From assembly GCF_011758805.1 (NCBI RefSeq), contig NZ_JAANOW010000002.1, positions 806,001-870,000 of the forward strand: 64,000 nucleotides of DNA, in the 5' to 3' direction. This DNA comes from Mycolicibacterium fluoranthenivorans. Its GTDB lineage: Bacteria > Actinomycetota > Actinomycetes > Mycobacteriales > Mycobacteriaceae. Made by a program: the position numbers and the translations under genes. Positions 49,226-60,558 of the stretch are shown piece after piece (within the stretch, counting starts at the first letter, position 1; each line of letters starts with the position of its first letter). Below the pieces are notes generated by a model. The model worked only from the letters and a program-made list of their open reading frames with translations. It did no database searches and was not told the origin of the DNA.

Positions 49226-50027
49226 CCTGACCCGGCGGGCGGCGGCCCTCCTGCTCCTGGTTGTCGGGGTCCTGTCGGCCGGGTGCCAGCAGCCCGGTGG
49301 CCCGCCGGCCACGTCATCGACAGCGCCGGCCGCGGCCGATACGCAGCCGCTGCCCTTGGCCTTGCCCCTCTCTGACGGCCGCACCGCACACCTGCGCGGT
49401 CTCGGCGGCGCCCGCACCCAGCCGCTGCTGGATCGGATCGCCGGCGAACTCGACGCCGCCGCGGCGGCCGTCACCGCATTCTGGGGACCGGACTGGCCGC
49501 GGGATATCGTCGTGATCGCGACCGAGACCGATGAGCAGTTCCGGGTGCTGGGCTTCGACGGTCCCGATATCGCGGCCGCGACCACCGCCGACGGAATCGT
49601 GTTCGCGCCCGGGGCTGCCGCGATGAGTCCGGACTCCCTGCGGATCGTGCTGCGGCACGAGCTTTTTCACTATGCGGCGCGGGCACACACCGCTGCCGAC
49701 GCCCCGCGCTGGCTCGCCGAGGGGGTCGCCGATTATGTGGGGCGGCCGGCCACTCCGGTACCCGGGCCGGGCGCCGCGGCCACGCTGGCGCGGCTGCCCA
49801 CCGACGCCGACCTGGACGCCGTGGGGCCACAGCGCTCTGCCGCCTACGACCGGGCCTGGTGGTTCAGCCGCTATATCGCCGCCCGCTACGGCCCGGCCAC
49901 GCTCAAAGCGCTGTACGTGCGGGCCAGCGAGCCCGGGCACCCGGACGTGGCGGTGGCGGTGGCCGACACCCTGGGCACCGGGCTGGACGGGGTACTGGCC
50001 GGCTGGCGGGACTGGATGAGCGGATAG
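49164..50027 (+). CDS. Lipoprotein with gluzincin protease motif
   Basis: An exported lipoprotein: hydrophobic segment and lipobox VLSAGC, then a ~240-residue domain with the metalloprotease motif RHELFHYAAR and, 18 residues after, LAEGVADYV supplying the third zinc ligand (peptidase MA-like). The start is unclear: the only ATG, GTG or TTG in frame upstream of the signal is the GTG at 49164, which lies 62 nt inside the preceding NlpC/P60 gene and has no ribosome site; a CTG at 49227 right after that gene's stop would give a more usual signal peptide. The stop codon forms part of the pimB' -10 hexamer. Substrate unknown. Confidence 0.72.
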   Translation: MCPSASRRSTTRRSTTSAVTDLTRRAAALLLLVVGVLSAGCQQPGGPPATSSTAPAAADTQPLPLALPLSDGRTAHLRGLGGARTQPLLDRIAGELDAAAAAVTAFWGPDWPRDIVVIATETDEQFRVLGFDGPDIAAATTADGIVFAPGAAAMSPDSLRIVLRHELFHYAARAHTAADAPRWLAEGVADYVGRPATPVPGPGAAATLARLPTDADLDAVGPQRSAAYDRAWWFSRYIAARYGPATLKALYVRASEPGHPDVAVAVADTLGTGLDGVLAGWRDWMSG

Positions 50028-50030
50028 CGT
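50025..50030 (+). promoter_or_regulatory. -10 hexamer of pimB' (leaderless) overlapping a stop codon
   Basis: TAGCGT, whose first three bases are the TAG stop of the lipoprotein gene; 7 nt to ATG 50038. Confidence 0.6.
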
Positions 50031-50037
50031 GGTCACG

Positions 50038-51192
50038 ATGACTCGGGTTCTGCTGGTGACCAACGATTTTCCGCCGCGCCGCGGTGGTATCCAGTCCTAT
50101 CTGGAGGCGTTCGTCGGCCAGTTGCTGCAGTCCGGCGGGCACGAGCTCACCGTCTATGCACCGAAGTGGAAGGGTGCTCCCGAGTACGACAGTGCCGCCG
50201 GGCAGCTCGGCTACGACGTGGTGCGCCATCCCACCACGCTGATGCTGCCCGAGCCGACGGTGGCCACTCGGATGCGCGCACTGATCGCCGAACGCGGTAT
50301 CCAGACCGTCTGGTTCGGTGCGGCCGCCCCGCTGGCGCTGCTGGCCCCGCTGGCGCGCACGGCGGGGGCCGACCGGGTGATCGCCAGCACGCACGGCCAC
50401 GAGGTGGGCTGGTCGATGCTGCCGGTGGCGCGGAATGCCTTGCGGCGCATCGGTAACGAGACCGACGTCGTCACCTATGTCAGCAACTACACCCGGGGCA
50501 GGTTCGCCTCGGCGTTCGGGCCCCAGGCTCGCCTGGAGCGGTTGTCACCCGGAGTGGACGTGGACCGCTTCGTGCCCGACTCGGTCGCCCGCGCCGAACT
50601 GCGGGCCCGGCACGGCCTGGGGGAGCGGCCGGTGGTGGTCTGCCTGTCGCGGTTGGTGCCGCGCAAGGGTCAGGACATGTTGATCCGCGCGCTGCCCGCC
50701 ATCCGCGACGCCGTACCGGGCACCGCCCTGGTCGTGGTGGGTGGCGGGCCCTATCGGGACACCCTGCACACGCTGGCCCGCACGGTCGGGGTCGCCGACG
50801 ACGTGGTGTTCACCGGCGGAGTCCCCGGCGAGGAACTGCCCGCCTATCACGCCATGGCCGACGTGTTCGCGATGCCGTGCCGCACCCGGGGCGCCGGTCT
50901 GGACGTCGAGGGACTGGGCATCGTCTACCTGGAAGCCTCCGCATGCGGGGTGCCCGTGGTGGCCGGCCGCTCCGGGGGTGCACCGGAGACGGTGCGCGAC
51001 GGGGAGACCGGTGTGGTCGTCGACGGCACCGACGTGGCCGCCATCGCGGCTGCGGTCAGCGGTGTGCTGGCCGACCCGGATGCCGCCGCGGCGATGGGCG
51101 CCGCGGGTCGGCAGTGGGCCGTGCAGAACTGGCAGTGGAGCGCCCAGGGGGCGCGCCTGCACCGGCTGCTGAGTGGCGCCGAACCGGGTTAG
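50038..51192 (+). CDS. pimB: GDP-mannose-dependent phosphatidylinositol monomannoside mannosyltransferase PimB'
   Basis: GT4 glycosyltransferase that adds the second mannose to phosphatidylinositol monomannoside, an early step toward PIMs, lipomannan and LAM. The 384 residues show the GT-B N-terminal [24 protein letters not shown], and the C-terminal nucleotide-sugar part [24 protein letters not shown] and the EX7E-type [22 protein letters not shown] 50038 follows TAGCGT by 7 nt. Position equals Rv2188c. The 3' end overlaps fadD15 by 4 bp. Confidence 0.94.
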   Translation: MTRVLLVTNDFPPRRGGIQSYLEAFVGQLLQSGGHELTVYAPKWKGAPEYDSAAGQLGYDVVRHPTTLMLPEPTVATRMRALIAERGIQTVWFGAAAPLALLAPLARTAGADRVIASTHGHEVGWSMLPVARNALRRIGNETDVVTYVSNYTRGRFASAFGPQARLERLSPGVDVDRFVPDSVARAELRARHGLGERPVVVCLSRLVPRKGQDMLIRALPAIRDAVPGTALVVVGGGPYRDTLHTLARTVGVADDVVFTGGVPGEELPAYHAMADVFAMPCRTRGAGLDVEGLGIVYLEASACGVPVVAGRSGGAPETVRDGETGVVVDGTDVAAIAAAVSGVLADPDAAAAMGAAGRQWAVQNWQWSAQGARLHRLLSGAEPG

Positions 51193-52970
51193 GAGTACAG
51201 CGCTTCGATATCGGCGGCGAACTTCTCCGCGACCACCTTGCGCTTCACCTTGAGCGTCGGGGTGAGTTCGCCGGTGGCCTCCGTGAAATCGACCGGCAGG
51301 ATCCGGAACTTGCGGATCGCCTCGGCCTTGGACACCGTCTGGTCGGCGTCGTCGACGGCCGACTGGATCTCGGCGACCAGGTCCGGATCGTCGGCCAGGT
51401 CGCCGACCGTGGCGGCGGCATCCTTGCCGTTGCGCTGCTTCCAGCCGGGGAACGCCTCCGGGTCGATGGTGATCAGCGCGGCGATGAACGGCTGCTGGTC
51501 GCCGACGCACATGGCCTGACTGATCAGCGGGTGGGCCCGCAGCCGGTCCTCCAGTGCCGCGGGCGCGACGTTCTTGCCGCCGGCGGTGACGATGATCTCC
51601 TTCTTGCGGCCGACGATGGTGAGGAACCCGTCGTCGTCGATCGCGCCGAGGTCGCCGGTGTGGAACCAGCCGTCGGTGAAGGCGTCGTTGGTGGCCTCCT
51701 CGTTCTGCCAGTAGCCGCTGAACACCACGCCGCCCGAGACCAGCACTTCGTCATCGTCGCCGAGTCGCATGCTGTTGCCCGGCAACAACTTTCCGACCGA
51801 ACCGACCTTGAGCGCGCCGACCTGGTTGACGGTGATCGCCGCGCTGGTCTCGGTCAGGCCGTAGCCCTCGTAGATGGTCAGCCCGACACCGCGGTAGAAG
51901 TGCCCGAGCCGCGCGCCCAGCGGCGCGCCGCCGGAGATGGCGGCGTGGCAGTCGCCGCCCAGCGCGTCGCGCAGCTTGCCGTAGACCAAGGCGTCGAACA
52001 CCGCGTGTTTGGCCTTGAGCAGCAGGCCGGGCCCACCCGTGTCCAGGGCTTTGCTGTACTCGATCGCGGTGTCGGCGGCCGGTCCGAAGATCCAGCCCTT
52101 TCCGCCGTCGCGGGCGTTCTGCTCGGCGGTGTTGTAGACCTTCTCGAACACCCGTGGCACCGAGACCACCAGGGTCGGCTTGAACACCCCGAACGTCGGC
52201 ACCAGGTTCTTGATATCGCTGGTGAAGCCGAGGGTGACCTTGCCGGTGAAGGCCGCGACGGTGATGGCCCGCGCCAGCACGTGCGCCAGCGGCAGGAACA
52301 CCAGCATCCGCTCGCCCTTGGTCAGCAGATCGGGGAAGCAGGCCTTGGCGCCGTGGATCTCCGAGAGGAGATTCGCGTGGGTCAGCTGGCAGCCCTTGGG
52401 CAGGCCGGTGGTGCCCGAGGTGTAGATCAGGGTGGCCGGGTCCGAGGATTTGATGGCCGCGCGGCGGGCGTCCAGTTCGGCGGCGTCGACGCCGACACCC
52501 GTCTCGGCCAGGGTGTCCAGCGCTTCGACGCGCAGCACCTTGCGCAGCTGGGGCAGGGTGTCCCTGATCTGCTCGACGGTGGCGGCGTGCCCGTCGGTCT
52601 CGGCGAACACCAGCACCGCCGAGGAGTTGTCCAGCACGTGGCGGACCTGCTCGGCCGCCGACGTCTCGTAGATGGGCACGGTGACCGCTCCGATGGACAG
52701 GATGGCGAAGTCGAGGATCGGCCACTCGTAGCGGGTGGCGGACAGGATCGCCACCCGGTCGCCGGCCTGTACGCCTTCGGCAATCAAACCCAAAGCGGCA
52801 GAACGAATCTGGGCAGCTACCTGGGCGCAGGTGACATCGGTCCAGCCGGCGCCGGTCTGGCGCTGCAGGATGACATGGTTCGGATCATCCCGCTCGTGCG
52901 CGTAGACGGCGTCGACGACGGTGTCGCTCGCGCCGATCTGAAACGTTGCCGGAACGCTGTACTCACGCAC
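51189..52970 (-). CDS. fadD15: Long-chain fatty acid-CoA ligase (FadD15)
   Basis: Activates fatty acids to acyl-CoA through an acyl-adenylate. The 593 residues carry the AMP-binding signature [31 protein letters not shown], the hinge region [18 protein letters not shown] and [17 protein letters not shown], and the C-terminal catalytic lysine near [14 protein letters not shown] 52970 has GAGGGG 8 nt upstream. Placed among phospholipid and mannolipid genes, it may supply acyl groups for them, though this is inferred. Confidence 0.94.
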   Translation of the reverse strand: MREYSVPATFQIGASDTVVDAVYAHERDDPNHVILQRQTGAGWTDVTCAQVAAQIRSAALGLIAEGVQAGDRVAILSATRYEWPILDFAILSIGAVTVPIYETSAAEQVRHVLDNSSAVLVFAETDGHAATVEQIRDTLPQLRKVLRVEALDTLAETGVGVDAAELDARRAAIKSSDPATLIYTSGTTGLPKGCQLTHANLLSEIHGAKACFPDLLTKGERMLVFLPLAHVLARAITVAAFTGKVTLGFTSDIKNLVPTFGVFKPTLVVSVPRVFEKVYNTAEQNARDGGKGWIFGPAADTAIEYSKALDTGGPGLLLKAKHAVFDALVYGKLRDALGGDCHAAISGGAPLGARLGHFYRGVGLTIYEGYGLTETSAAITVNQVGALKVGSVGKLLPGNSMRLGDDDEVLVSGGVVFSGYWQNEEATNDAFTDGWFHTGDLGAIDDDGFLTIVGRKKEIIVTAGGKNVAPAALEDRLRAHPLISQAMCVGDQQPFIAALITIDPEAFPGWKQRNGKDAAATVGDLADDPDLVAEIQSAVDDADQTVSKAEAIRKFRILPVDFTEATGELTPTLKVKRKVVAEKFAADIEALYS

Positions 52971-53066
52971 GATCTTGGCCCCTCTAGGTCCGTGGCGGAA
53001 CTTCCGCGCGACAGCCTAGTCGCCCGCTTCGGACCGGCGGTACCGCGTGTGTGATGCTGGTCAGCC

Positions 53067-53459
53067 ATGAGCAGCGTGCAGATCTCTGACGAGACCTTCG
53101 TATGCGCCGATCCCGACGATGTCGGGCGTGCGGTGAACGACCCGGCGAGCTGGCGCCGCTGGTGGCCGGATCTGCACCTGACCGTCGTCGAGGACCGCGG
53201 CCCGGTCGGGGTGCGCTGGACCGTCACGGGTGCACTGACCGGCACCATGGAGGTCTGGCTGGAAACCATGATGGACGGCGTCATCCTGCACTATTTCCTG
53301 CATGCCGAGCCGGCCGGCGCCGCCGCCCACGAGGTGGCCCGCTTGGATCTGGCCAAGCTCAACCACGTTCGCCGGGTCGCCGGCAAGAACATGGCCTTCG
53401 AGGTCAAGACCCGGCTGGAGCAGCACCGGCCGGTCGGGGTGTCACGGCTGGCCCGATAG
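53067..53459 (+). CDS. SRPBCC-like conserved protein (Rv2186c homologue)
   Basis: A 130-residue protein with the alternating strand/helix pattern of a START/polyketide-cyclase-like (SRPBCC) fold: ADPDDVGRAVNDPASWRRWWPDL, then TGTMEVWLE and KLNHVRRVAGKNMAFEVKTRLE. The WxxWWPDL motif resembles the family's early helix. Ligand unknown. It is the first of four plus-strand genes of unknown or lipid-related role ending at plsC. Confidence 0.72.
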   Translation: MSSVQISDETFVCADPDDVGRAVNDPASWRRWWPDLHLTVVEDRGPVGVRWTVTGALTGTMEVWLETMMDGVILHYFLHAEPAGAAAHEVARLDLAKLNHVRRVAGKNMAFEVKTRLEQHRPVGVSRLAR

Positions 53460-53484
53460 CGAGCAGCCCGTTCGGCGGTGCGGG

Positions 53485-53490
53485 TACATT
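53485..53490 (+). promoter_or_regulatory. -10 hexamer of the second SRPBCC gene (leaderless)
   Basis: TACATT, 7 nt before GTG 53498. Confidence 0.55.
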
Positions 53491-53497
53491 TCTGTGC

Positions 53498-53941
53498 GTG
53501 GCAGAGAAGACGGCTCAGACGATCTACATCGATGCCGATCCCTCGACGGTGATGGACGTGATCGCCGATATCGGCTCGTACCCGGAATGGGTGGCCGAGT
53601 ACAAGGAAGCGGAAGTGCTCGACGCCGACGGCGAGGGTAATCCCAAGACGGCCCGCCTGGTGCTCGACGCGGCGGTGCTCAAGGACACCATGGTGTTCGC
53701 CTACCAATGGCCCGCCGACCGTACATCGGTGACCTGGACCCTGGTGTCCAGTTCGCTGCTGCGTGGCCTGGAGGGGGCATACAAGTTGTCGCCCAAGGGC
53801 TCTGGGACAGATGTCACCTATGAGCTGTCCGTCGATCTGTTGATCCCGATGATCGGCCTGCTCAAGCGCAAGGCCGAACGCCGACTCACCGACACCGCGC
53901 TCAAGGACCTCAAGAAGCGAGTCGAGGTGGGTGTGAGCTGA
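53498..53941 (+). CDS. SRPBCC family protein (Rv2185c homologue)
   Basis: A 147-residue START/polyketide cyclase-like protein: QTIYIDADPSTVMDVIADIG followed by SYPEWVAEYKEAEVL at the N-terminus and the long C-terminal helix RRLTDTALKDLKKRVE that closes the ligand cavity in this fold. Such proteins bind lipids or coenzyme-like ligands. GTG 53498 lies 7 nt after TACATT. It sits 17 bp upstream of the ArsA-like ATPase gene on the same strand, suggesting a shared unit. Confidence 0.86.
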   Translation: MAEKTAQTIYIDADPSTVMDVIADIGSYPEWVAEYKEAEVLDADGEGNPKTARLVLDAAVLKDTMVFAYQWPADRTSVTWTLVSSSLLRGLEGAYKLSPKGSGTDVTYELSVDLLIPMIGLLKRKAERRLTDTALKDLKKRVEVGVS

Positions 53942-53958
53942 ATGGTGAGCAAGCACCC

Positions 53959-55212
53959 GTGCCCGCCCGGATCAGCCTGTTCGTCGGCAAGGGTGGGGTA
54001 GGCAAGTCCACGTTGGCCACCGCCACCGCCGTTCGTGATGCGCGCAGCGGGCAGCGGGTGCTGATCGTGTCGACCGACCAGGCGCACTCCACCGGCGACG
54101 TGCTCGGCGTAGCCGTGATCCCCACCGGCGAGCGTGCGCCCACCCGGGTGCTCGCCGACCTGGACGCCGGGGTCGCGGATTCCTCCGGGGGGCACCTCGA
54201 TGCGCTGGCCCTGGACACGCTGGCCCTGCTGGAGAACCGCTGGCGTGACATCGCCGGTCTGCTCGCCGACCGCTTTCCCGAATCAGATCTGGGAAATGTT
54301 GCCCCCGAGGAACTTTCGGCGCTGCCCGGAGTCCAGGAAGTACTCGGCCTGTACGAGGTGGGGGAGCTCGCGGACTCGGGTCGCTGGGATCACGTGGTCG
54401 TGGACTGCGCCTCCACCGCCGACGCGCTGCGGATGCTCACCCTGCCCGCGACGTTCGGCCTGTACCTGGAGCGGATGTGGCCTCGGCACCGGCGCCTGTC
54501 CCCGTCGAGCACCGACCCGGTATCGGCGGGTGTGGTCATGTTGGTCGAGCGGGTCGCCGCGGGCACCGAGTCGCTGTCGGCGCTGCTCGCAGACGTCGAG
54601 CGGGTGAGTGCCCACCTGGTGCTCACCCCGGAGCGGGTGGTGGCCGCGGAGGCGGTCCGCACCATCGGGTCGTTGGCCCTGATGGGTGTGCGGGTGGCCG
54701 AACTGCTGGTCAATCAGATTTTGGTGCAGGACGATTCATTCGAATACCGGAACCTGCCCGAACATCCCGCGTTCGACTGGTACACCGAGCGGATCGCCGA
54801 GCAGCGCACCGTCCTGGACGAGCTGGATGCCGCCATCGGTGACGTGCAGCTGGTGCTGGTGCCGCATCTGGCCGGTGAACCGATCGGGCCCAAAGCGCTC
54901 GGTGAACTGCTCGACGGGGCCCGGCGGCGCGACGGTGCGCCACCACCGGGACCATTGCGGCCGGTGGTGGACCGGGAATCGGGAACTGGGCTCGAAGCGG
55001 TGTACCGGATGCGGCTAGAGTTGCCGCAGGTGGATCCGGGCTCGTTGACGCTCGGCCGAGTCGATGACGATCTGATCATCGGTTCAGGCGGTCTGCGCCG
55101 CCGGGTGCGGCTGGCGTCGGTCCTGCGGCGTTGCCTCGTCATCGATGCGCAACTGCGCGGCACCGAACTCACGGTGCGATTCCGCCCCGATCGAAAGGTG
55201 TGGCCGGCGTGA
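53959..55212 (+). CDS. ArsA/Get3-family ATPase (Rv2184c homologue)
   Basis: A 417-residue single-ATPase-domain protein of the ArsA/Get3 group. Seen: deviant Walker A GKGGVGKST (residues 10-18), the switch motif STDQAHSTGDVLG, and DCASTADALRML in place of the usual DTAPTGHTLR. The last ~70 residues resemble the HSP20-like domain attached to many actinobacterial ArsA homologues. No arsenic-binding cysteine triad is present. GTG 53959 begins just after the Rv2185c-like gene; its TGA overlaps the next start (GTGA). Likely client transport or lipid-linked role, unproven. Confidence 0.85.
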   Translation: MPARISLFVGKGGVGKSTLATATAVRDARSGQRVLIVSTDQAHSTGDVLGVAVIPTGERAPTRVLADLDAGVADSSGGHLDALALDTLALLENRWRDIAGLLADRFPESDLGNVAPEELSALPGVQEVLGLYEVGELADSGRWDHVVVDCASTADALRMLTLPATFGLYLERMWPRHRRLSPSSTDPVSAGVVMLVERVAAGTESLSALLADVERVSAHLVLTPERVVAAEAVRTIGSLALMGVRVAELLVNQILVQDDSFEYRNLPEHPAFDWYTERIAEQRTVLDELDAAIGDVQLVLVPHLAGEPIGPKALGELLDGARRRDGAPPPGPLRPVVDRESGTGLEAVYRMRLELPQVDPGSLTLGRVDDDLIIGSGGLRRRVRLASVLRRCLVIDAQLRGTELTVRFRPDRKVWPA

Positions 55213-55589
55213 CTGGGGTGCACCACGATCTCCCTCCCGAACTGCGGCAGCTGGCGCAGACGATCCTGGACCGCCTGGACCCGGCGGTGCGGGTGGCGGC
55301 TGCGCGCGCCGCGTCCGCCGGTGCCGCCCAGGGACAGTGCCAGCAGGTGTGGTGTCCGGTCTGTGCGCTGGCCGCGCTGGTCGCCGGCGAACAACATCCG
55401 TTGCTGTCGGTCATCGCCGAGCACAGCGTCGCCCTGCTCACCATCGTGCGGGCCATGGTCGCCGAGCCCTGCGCCGAACCCACCCCGCCGCCACCGGACG
55501 ACCCGTCGGGCCCGCCGCGGCACGGCGGTGACCCGGACCCGGCCCCGTCGGGTCGCTACGAGCACATCCCGGTGAGCTTCCAGGAGTGA
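55209..55589 (+). CDS. Small protein with C-x4-CxxC motif (Rv2183c homologue)
   Basis: A 126-residue protein of unknown function, translated in coupling with the ArsA-like ATPase (4-bp overlap). Residues about 7-85 are helical, with three cysteines in QCQQVWCPVCALAAL (C-x4-CxxC) that could bind metal, and two more in EPCAEP; the C-terminus is Pro-rich and probably disordered (PTPPPPDD). The same order of ATPase and small cysteine protein occurs in M. tuberculosis. Confidence 0.78.
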   Translation: MTGVHHDLPPELRQLAQTILDRLDPAVRVAAARAASAGAAQGQCQQVWCPVCALAALVAGEQHPLLSVIAEHSVALLTIVRAMVAEPCAEPTPPPPDDPSGPPRHGGDPDPAPSGRYEHIPVSFQE

Positions 55590-55691
55590 CGCGGGCGCCG
55601 ACGAACTCTCAGGCCGCTGTGTGGTCGTCGCAACATTGCGTGGGTAAAGTTGTCGCGGAACGCTCGTCGGGGCGTCGGCGCAGGAGGGTCC

Positions 55692-56393
55692 ATGTTTTTC
55701 TGGTTCTACAAGCACATCCTGATGGGCCCCCTGCTGCGCTTGCTGGGCAGGCCGAAAGTGCAGGGGCTGGAATATGTTCCGGATTCGGGAGCGGTCATCC
55801 TGGCCAGCAACCACCTCGCCGTCGCGGATAGTTTCTACCTGCCGCTGGTGTTCCGGCGCCGGATCACCTTCCTGGCCAAGTCCGAGTACTTCACCGGCAC
55901 CGGTCTCAAGGGCAAGCTGACCAAGTTCTTCTACTCGTCGACCGGGCAGGTGCCGATCGACCGCACCGACGCCGATTCCGCCGCCGCCGCCCTGACCACC
56001 GCCCAGCGCATCCTCGCCGAGGGCAAGCTGCTCGGGATGTACCCCGAGGGCACCCGATCACCGGACGGCCGGCTCTACAAGGGCAAGACGGGACTGGCGC
56101 GGGTGGCGCTGGAAAGCGGGATCCCGGTGATTCCGGTTGCGATGATCGGCACCGATTCCGTCAACCCGCCCGGCAGCAAGATGTGGCACTTCGGCCGCGT
56201 CGAGGTCCGCTTCGGCAAGCCGATGGATTTCAGCCGTTTCGAGGGGCTGGCCGGTAACCGGTTCATCGAACGCGCGGTCATCGACGAGGTGATGTACGAG
56301 CTCATGCGGCTGTCCGGCCAGGAATACGTGGACCTGTACGCCGCCGACGTCAAAGAGGGCAAGTGCCCGCAACCCGCCGCCAAAGCGGGCTGA
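55692..56393 (+). CDS. plsC: 1-acylglycerol-3-phosphate acyltransferase (PlsC family)
   Basis: Acylates lysophosphatidic acid to phosphatidic acid at the membrane. The 233 residues contain the acyltransferase motif I NHLAVADSF (His-x4-Asp), motif II around FFYSSTGQVPIDR, motif III MYPEGTRSPDG and motif IV SGIPVIPVAMIG. ATG 55692 has AGGAGG directly upstream (4-5 nt), so the longer frame from 55650 is not needed. Position matches Rv2182c. Confidence 0.93.
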   Translation: MFFWFYKHILMGPLLRLLGRPKVQGLEYVPDSGAVILASNHLAVADSFYLPLVFRRRITFLAKSEYFTGTGLKGKLTKFFYSSTGQVPIDRTDADSAAAALTTAQRILAEGKLLGMYPEGTRSPDGRLYKGKTGLARVALESGIPVIPVAMIGTDSVNPPGSKMWHFGRVEVRFGKPMDFSRFEGLAGNRFIERAVIDEVMYELMRLSGQEYVDLYAADVKEGKCPQPAAKAG

Positions 56394-56402
56394 CACGCTG
56401 AC

Positions 56403-57644
56403 CTACGTCGCCGCGGTGATCTGCGGGTCGGCGCCGACCGGTGCGACCGGCCGCTCCGCGAGGCGCGGCGCCACCGTTCCGGCCACCGCGATCATGGCCA
56501 GACCCCACCACAGGTAGGACGCGCCGAGCAGGCGGCGCCACAGCGAGGCCGCCGTCTCGTGGTGCTCGGGCATCAAGACGATCGGTGTCCACACCATCAG
56601 CGCGATCCCGACGGCGCCCACCAGGAGCAGCGGCGCCGAACGCCGGCGGAACCCGAGCACCGAGACCGTGAGCGTCGCCGGTAACACCCACACCCAGTGG
56701 TGCGACCAGGACACCGGTGACACCGCGAGCCCGAACAGGGCCACGCACATCAGGGCGAGCACCGGCTGGCCGGCCCGCAGCACCCGGTGGACGGCCCACA
56801 CCGTCAGGCCGAGCACCGCGACACACGCCGCGGCCCACAGCACGAAGCGCTCGTCCTCGCCGATCCCCAGCCGGGCCAGCGTGCCCGAGATGTTCTGGTT
56901 GGTGTTCAGCGTCGCGTTGCCGATGCGGTCGGTGTCATGCAGCGTCTCGGTCCAATACGTCCACGAATCCCGCCACGCCAGGACGAATCCGACGACGGTG
57001 GCCGCGCAGGCCGATGCCACCGTCACCAGCACCGCGCGCGTATCGCGCCGCAACACGAAGTACAGCAGGAACACCGCCGGGGTCAGTTTGACGGCGATGG
57101 CCACACCGAGCAGCAGCCCGCGCGGCCACGGGGTCTTGCGCGGGACGCAGTCGGCGATCACCAGCGCCATCAGCACCACGTTGATCTGGCCGAAGGCGAA
57201 GTTGGACCGGATCGGCTCCAGGAAGACCACCGCCGGGGCCACCATCGCCGCGGCCAGCCAGACCCGGTGCTGCCACGTCGCGGCCACCTCCAGGCGGGTC
57301 AGCACGATGGTCATGGACACGATCAGCAGGACCAGCGTGGTCACGGTGATGGCCACACTGGCCGCGGGCAACGAGAGCCAGGCGAACGGGGCGAAGACGA
57401 TCGCCGCCAGCGGGGGATAGGTGAACGGCAGGTCGAGGCCGGCCTGCGTCTGGAACTTGGTGCTGTCGGCGTACAGCGGGGTGCCGTTCAGCCAGGCCCG
57501 CCCGCCCATCCGGTACACGTCGATGTCGATGCGGTAGGGCTCGTGGCCGAGCAGGCGCCATCCGGCCCAGGCCAGGGCGGCCAGGATCAGCAGCTGGACC
57601 AACCGCCACGCCACAGTCGTCCGTAAACCCGCCTGAGTGCTCAT
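56403..57644 (-). CDS. mptC: GT87 alpha-1,2-mannosyltransferase (MptC, Rv2181 homologue)
   Basis: Polyprenyl-phosphomannose-dependent membrane glycosyltransferase that adds the alpha-1,2 mannose branches to lipomannan and LAM. The 413 residues hold about ten transmembrane helices and the GT87/GT-C loop near the N-terminus [20 protein letters not shown] with its catalytic Asp residues. [20 protein letters not shown] and [11 protein letters not shown] are typical of the family. ATG 57644 chosen; a longer frame to 57677 adds unconserved residues. It is divergent from the Rv2180c-type membrane gene. Confidence 0.88.
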   Translation of the reverse strand: MSTQAGLRTTVAWRLVQLLILAALAWAGWRLLGHEPYRIDIDVYRMGGRAWLNGTPLYADSTKFQTQAGLDLPFTYPPLAAIVFAPFAWLSLPAASVAITVTTLVLLIVSMTIVLTRLEVAATWQHRVWLAAAMVAPAVVFLEPIRSNFAFGQINVVLMALVIADCVPRKTPWPRGLLLGVAIAVKLTPAVFLLYFVLRRDTRAVLVTVASACAATVVGFVLAWRDSWTYWTETLHDTDRIGNATLNTNQNISGTLARLGIGEDERFVLWAAACVAVLGLTVWAVHRVLRAGQPVLALMCVALFGLAVSPVSWSHHWVWVLPATLTVSVLGFRRRSAPLLLVGAVGIALMVWTPIVLMPEHHETAASLWRRLLGASYLWWGLAMIAVAGTVAPRLAERPVAPVGADPQITAAT

Positions 57645-57727
57645 CTCGTCCCCCAGCCTATCGGGGAGGTCCGGCACGCCGGACGGCGCAGGACGACTGG
57701 TGCCGCGTTTCGGTTGCAGGTCGGCGT

Positions 57728-58612
57728 ATGTTCTCGACCGTGCATCTGCGGATCCAGCTCGACTTCATCACCGGCGATCGTCTGCCGCTGTTGTGCTGCC
57801 TGATCGCATTCATCCTCACGTTCTTCCTGACCCGCCTCATCGTCCGTTACATCCGCAGCCATCCCGCGGGCGACGCGCCGCGCAAGTGGTGGCAACCGCG
57901 CAACCTGTCGGTCGGCGGCGGCGTGCACCTGCACCATGTGGTGATCGGCGTCATTCTGGTGATGGTGTCCGGAGTGTCCATGGTGACCCTCGCGGTAAAC
58001 GGTGGTGTGCCCGAATTCACTGTCGCGGCGGTCTTCTTCGGGATCGGCGCGGCACTGGTGCTCGACGAGTTCGCCCTGATCCTGCACCTGCAGGACGTGT
58101 ACTGGGCCGAGGACGGCCGCACCTCGGTGGATGCCGTGTTCGTCGCGATCGCGGTGGCCGGCTTGTTGGTGCTCGGGTTCAACCCGCTGTCCTTCTTCGA
58201 TATCGGCATCTGGCGGGCCGACGACACCTGGCAGGCGCGGGCCGTGGTGATCGCCGTCGCGGTGCTGACGCTGGCCCTGGCCGTGGTGGTACTGCTCAAG
58301 GGCAAGGTGTGGACGGGCCTGGTCGGCATGTTCATCACCCCGCTGCTGATCGTCGGGGCGATCCGGCTGTCGCGCCCGCATGCGCCGTGGGCCCGGTGGC
58401 GCTACACCACCCGGCCGAGGAAGATGCACAAGGCGCTCGAACGCGAGCGTCATCTGCGCCGGCCGGTGGTGCAGGCCAAGTTGTGGCTCCAGCACATCGT
58501 GGCGGGTGAACCACAATTCCCCGACGATGCGTTGGTCGATCAGGAACTGGACCGGGAGATCCACGCAGCCCCTGCGCCCGCGGCGCCCCTCGCAACCAAG
58601 GAAGCCCGCTGA
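57728..58612 (+). CDS. Conserved membrane protein (Rv2180c homologue)
   Basis: A 294-residue integral membrane protein with about six helices (around 18-40, 68-92, 97-118, 138-158, 177-198, 203-222), a His motif in the first outer region ([15 protein letters not shown]) and a charged cytoplasmic tail ([19 protein letters not shown]). The paired acidic motif [18 protein letters not shown], together with the histidines, could bind a metal or substrate, but no known family with function was recognised. It directly precedes the exoribonuclease gene. Confidence 0.8.
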   Translation: MFSTVHLRIQLDFITGDRLPLLCCLIAFILTFFLTRLIVRYIRSHPAGDAPRKWWQPRNLSVGGGVHLHHVVIGVILVMVSGVSMVTLAVNGGVPEFTVAAVFFGIGAALVLDEFALILHLQDVYWAEDGRTSVDAVFVAIAVAGLLVLGFNPLSFFDIGIWRADDTWQARAVVIAVAVLTLALAVVVLLKGKVWTGLVGMFITPLLIVGAIRLSRPHAPWARWRYTTRPRKMHKALERERHLRRPVVQAKLWLQHIVAGEPQFPDDALVDQELDREIHAAPAPAAPLATKEAR

Positions 58613-58613
58613 G

Positions 58614-60552
<1,939 letters not shown>

Positions 60553-60558
60553 CGCCCG

